Both the position numbers and the translations under genes were made by a program. Under the pieces are notes generated by a model. That model worked only from the letters and a program-made list of their open reading frames with translations, did not search any database and had not been told where the DNA came from. Shown here piece by piece: positions 13,237-15,831 of a DNA stretch of 15,831 bases. Position 1 is the stretch's first letter; each line of letters opens with the position of its first letter. The DNA comes from CAADGN01 sp035443945 (GTDB lineage: Bacteria > Planctomycetota > Phycisphaerae > Phycisphaerales > UBA1924). The stretch is from NCBI GenBank assembly GCA_035443945.1, contig DAOMNQ010000063.1, positions 1-15,831 of the forward strand. Direction: 5' to 3'.

Positions 13237-13920
13237 ATGGCCATCACCATCACCTATCTCGGGCATTCCGGGTTCATTCTCGACGACGGCACGCACCGCG
13301 TCGCCATCGACCCGTTCATCTCGGGCAACCCGCTCGCGCCGAACAAGCCGGGGCTGCGTGCCGACGACCTGAAGGTCAACGCGATCTGCCTCACCCACGG
13401 CCACGCCGACCACCTCGGCGACACCGCGGCCATCGCGAAGCGCACCGGCGCGACCGTCTACTGCTCCTGGGAGATCAACGAACTCCTCTCTGAGCAGGGC
13501 GTCGCGCACATCGAGCCGGGCAACACCGGCGGGAAGATCGACGCGAAGTGGGGTTGGGTCGCGTTCACGCAGGCCTTCCACTCCTCGTCCGTCAACGGCC
13601 GCTACCTCGGCCAGCCGATGGGTGTCGTCGTCCGGCTCGGCGGCAAGACCGTCTACCACTGCGGCGACACGGGCCTCTTCTCCGACATGCGACTCCTCGG
13701 CGAGATCTACAGGCCCGACGCCGCCATGATCCCCGTCGGCGACCGATTCACCATGGGGCCGGAGCTCGCCACCCGGGCCGCCGAGTTCATCGGCGCCCCC
13801 GTCGTCATCCCGATCCACTACAAGACCTTCGGCATGCTGCGAGAGGACTGCACGGGCTTCGCGCCCAAGGGCATCGCCGTGCGCGAACTCGTCCCCGGCG
13901 AACCTTGGCGGTTCGAGTAA
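13237..13920 (+). CDS. UPF0173-type metal-dependent hydrolase (metallo-beta-lactamase fold)
   Basis: This 227-residue cytoplasmic protein has the full UPF0173 layout: ITITYLGHSGFIL at the N-terminus with His10, AIDPFISGNPLAP, the metal-binding THGHADHLGD (His54, His56, Asp58, His59), AFHSSS, a GDTGLFSDM motif with a metal-bridging Asp, and PIHYKTF with the last His. The length agrees with the family. Members are predicted zinc-dependent hydrolases related to UlaG; the physiological substrate of this group is not known. It sits between the secreted protease and the aldolase on the same strand, but each neighbour appears to have its own promoter. The start directly follows a -10-like TATACT, and the hairpin at 13931-13954 follows the stop. 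Confidence 0.92.
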   Translation: MAITITYLGHSGFILDDGTHRVAIDPFISGNPLAPNKPGLRADDLKVNAICLTHGHADHLGDTAAIAKRTGATVYCSWEINELLSEQGVAHIEPGNTGGKIDAKWGWVAFTQAFHSSSVNGRYLGQPMGVVVRLGGKTVYHCGDTGLFSDMRLLGEIYRPDAAMIPVGDRFTMGPELATRAAEFIGAPVVIPIHYKTFGMLREDCTGFAPKGIAVRELVPGEPWRFE

Positions 13921-13930
13921 CCCCGCGCTC

Positions 13931-13954
13931 GGCCCGGCAACCGGCGGCCGGGCC
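13931..13954 (+). terminator. GC-rich hairpin after the UPF0173 gene, possible terminator
   Basis: GGCCCGGC (13931-13938) and GCCGGGCC (13947-13954) form a perfect 8-bp stem with an 8-nt loop, 10 nt after the TAA stop. No U-run follows, so efficient intrinsic termination is uncertain. It also lies just upstream of the aldolase promoter. Confidence 0.4.
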
Positions 13955-13969
13955 GTGGCTCCCCGCGGC

Positions 13970-13975
13970 TATGAT
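13970..13975 (+). promoter_or_regulatory. Candidate -10 element (TATGAT) of the aldolase gene
   Basis: TATGAT is a 5 of 6 match to TATAAT and lies 24 nt before the ATG at 14000. The predicted leader of about 18 nt holds CAGGAG (13988-13993), a good ribosome binding site 6 nt from the start. This favours 14000 over the upstream in-frame ATG at 13955. Confidence 0.45.
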
Positions 13976-13999
13976 CGCGTGCACACGCAGGAGCCGACC

Positions 14000-15112
<1,113 letters not shown>

Positions 15113-15148
15113 CGAGGCACCCTGCGCTCGTGCTGGAAACCTCACCGC

Positions 15149-15754
15149 TCATCCGCGCCGGCGTCGAATGCCCGCGGCAGCGATCGCCGCGACCGCCAGC
15201 GCGGCCAGCCCGCCCGGCGAGGGCACGACCACGAAACTCCCGATGCCGCCGGTCCCGGCGAATGGAACCGTCGTGCCGAACTCATCGGTGTACACATGGG
15301 CAACCGGCCCGCCGTTGCTGAGCGTCACGGTCTGTTCATCGTAACTGCTCGGAGTCCAGCGAATGACGACAAGATCAATAGGATTGTCCGAGTTGAAGAA
15401 AGGATTGAAGAACGAGGGCGCCTGGTAGTTCCATACACTCACGATGTCATTGTTGGACTGAACGTCGCCGCAAGAGAACGGGCACAGGAGATTGCTGAAG
15501 CTGCTCACGAGACCGCTCTTCCACGCGTCGTCTCCGAGAATATCATAACTCGCGCTCGCGAAGCCGCCTCCCGGCTGGGGTTGTGGAGGATCGAAGGCCA
15601 CGGAAAGTGTCAGCAGCGCGGACTCGCCCTTTGCAACGAAGCCCGTATTCCCCGCAGTGTCCACGACACGCCAAGACCATGTTGCGATGTACTCAGCCGT
15701 CGTTCCCGTGGAGAGTGTGGCAATGGCCAGCAAGGCGATCCAATGTCCTTTCAT
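15149..15754 (-). CDS. Exported protein with PEP-CTERM-like C-terminal sorting signal
   Basis: This 201-residue protein has a signal peptide (MKGHWIALLAIATLSTGTTA) and a C-terminal sequence VVPSPGGLAALAV, followed by AAIAAAGIRRRRG. The Pro-Ser-Pro-Gly motif, a hydrophobic helix and a terminal Arg cluster are the three parts of a PEP-CTERM-type sorting signal, here in a variant form common in planctomycetes. In that system an exosortase cleaves the tail and the protein is released or anchored at the surface. The body is beta-rich (IATWSWRVVDTAG, SALLTLSVAFDPP, PIDLVVIRWTPSSYDEQTVTLS) with two close cysteines (LCPFSCGD); I recognise no domain. GC is lower than in the neighbouring aldolase, as is common for surface proteins. 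The start is ATG at 15754, preceded by a GAGAGAG purine run. Confidence 0.82.
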   Translation of the reverse strand: MKGHWIALLAIATLSTGTTAEYIATWSWRVVDTAGNTGFVAKGESALLTLSVAFDPPQPQPGGGFASASYDILGDDAWKSGLVSSFSNLLCPFSCGDVQSNNDIVSVWNYQAPSFFNPFFNSDNPIDLVVIRWTPSSYDEQTVTLSNGGPVAHVYTDEFGTTVPFAGTGGIGSFVVVPSPGGLAALAVAAIAAAGIRRRRG

Positions 15755-15831
15755 CGGTGCTCTCTCATTGGAGATTTCGTAACTCTTCAGCCGTCTTCCA
15801 CGGCCTGCGGCATGGGCGGGAGTGTCCCGGT

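Noticed and set aside
13955..13999. Upstream in-frame start for the aldolase
   Set aside because: It lies upstream of the TATGAT -10 box and has no ribosome binding site, whereas 14000 has CAGGAG at 6 nt.

Overview
The window looks like chromosomal DNA of a GC-rich planctomycete, most likely of the Phycisphaerae/Phycisphaerales. Three things point there: a secreted subtilase ending in a two-repeat dockerin-type calcium domain that closes with Gly-Cys, an exported protein with a PEP-CTERM-like tail (Pro-Ser-Pro-Gly, hydrophobic stretch, Arg4), and a DUF1080 lipoprotein. This assignment is inferred from gene content and is not proved. No rRNA, tRNA, CRISPR array, insertion sequence or phage gene was seen, and no gene-free stretch exceeds about 170 bases.

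Layout. 1-417 (-): 5' part of an unrecognised gene that runs off the left edge. 515-3329 (-): a three-gene ABC importer of the molybdate/tungstate type, in the order lipoprotein, permease, ATPase. A near-identical 60-bp direct repeat (403-462 and 3315-3374) brackets this module. Each copy carries the leader, ribosome binding site and start codon of the gene beside it. 3421-4113 (+): DUF1080 lipoprotein, divergent from the importer. 4177-4413 (+): small basic protein of unknown function. 4477-5860 (+): two overlapping membrane-protein genes (a PH-like two-helix protein and a DUF456 protein), then the PIN-PhoH ATPase at 5904-7367. 7537-8223 (-): a gene of visibly lower GC encoding a HEPN-like protein, followed by a hairpin. 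8297-10357 (-): a P1B-type heavy-metal ATPase with a His-rich N-terminus and unusual transport-site motifs. 10522-11565 (+): gpsA. 11634-13205 (+): secreted subtilase with dockerin-type tail. 13237-13920 (+): UPF0173 metal-dependent hydrolase. 14000-15112 (+): class I fructose-bisphosphate aldolase. 15149-15754 (-): exported PEP-CTERM-like protein.

How the genes fit together. The importer is a self-contained oxyanion uptake operon: its ATPase overlaps the permease by ATGA, and the permease starts 14 nt after the lipoprotein gene. The aldolase and GpsA are central carbon and lipid metabolism genes, and most of the rest is housekeeping or envelope function. Several plus-strand genes have a TAnnnT -10 box only 5-6 nt before the ATG, which suggests leaderless transcripts.

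Most worth a second look: the repeat-bracketed importer, the P1B ATPase with Cys-Cys-Pro-Ala in TM6 and His-Phe-Ala-Gly-Glu in TM8, and the low-GC HEPN-like gene. I found no clear multi-gene system that is new.
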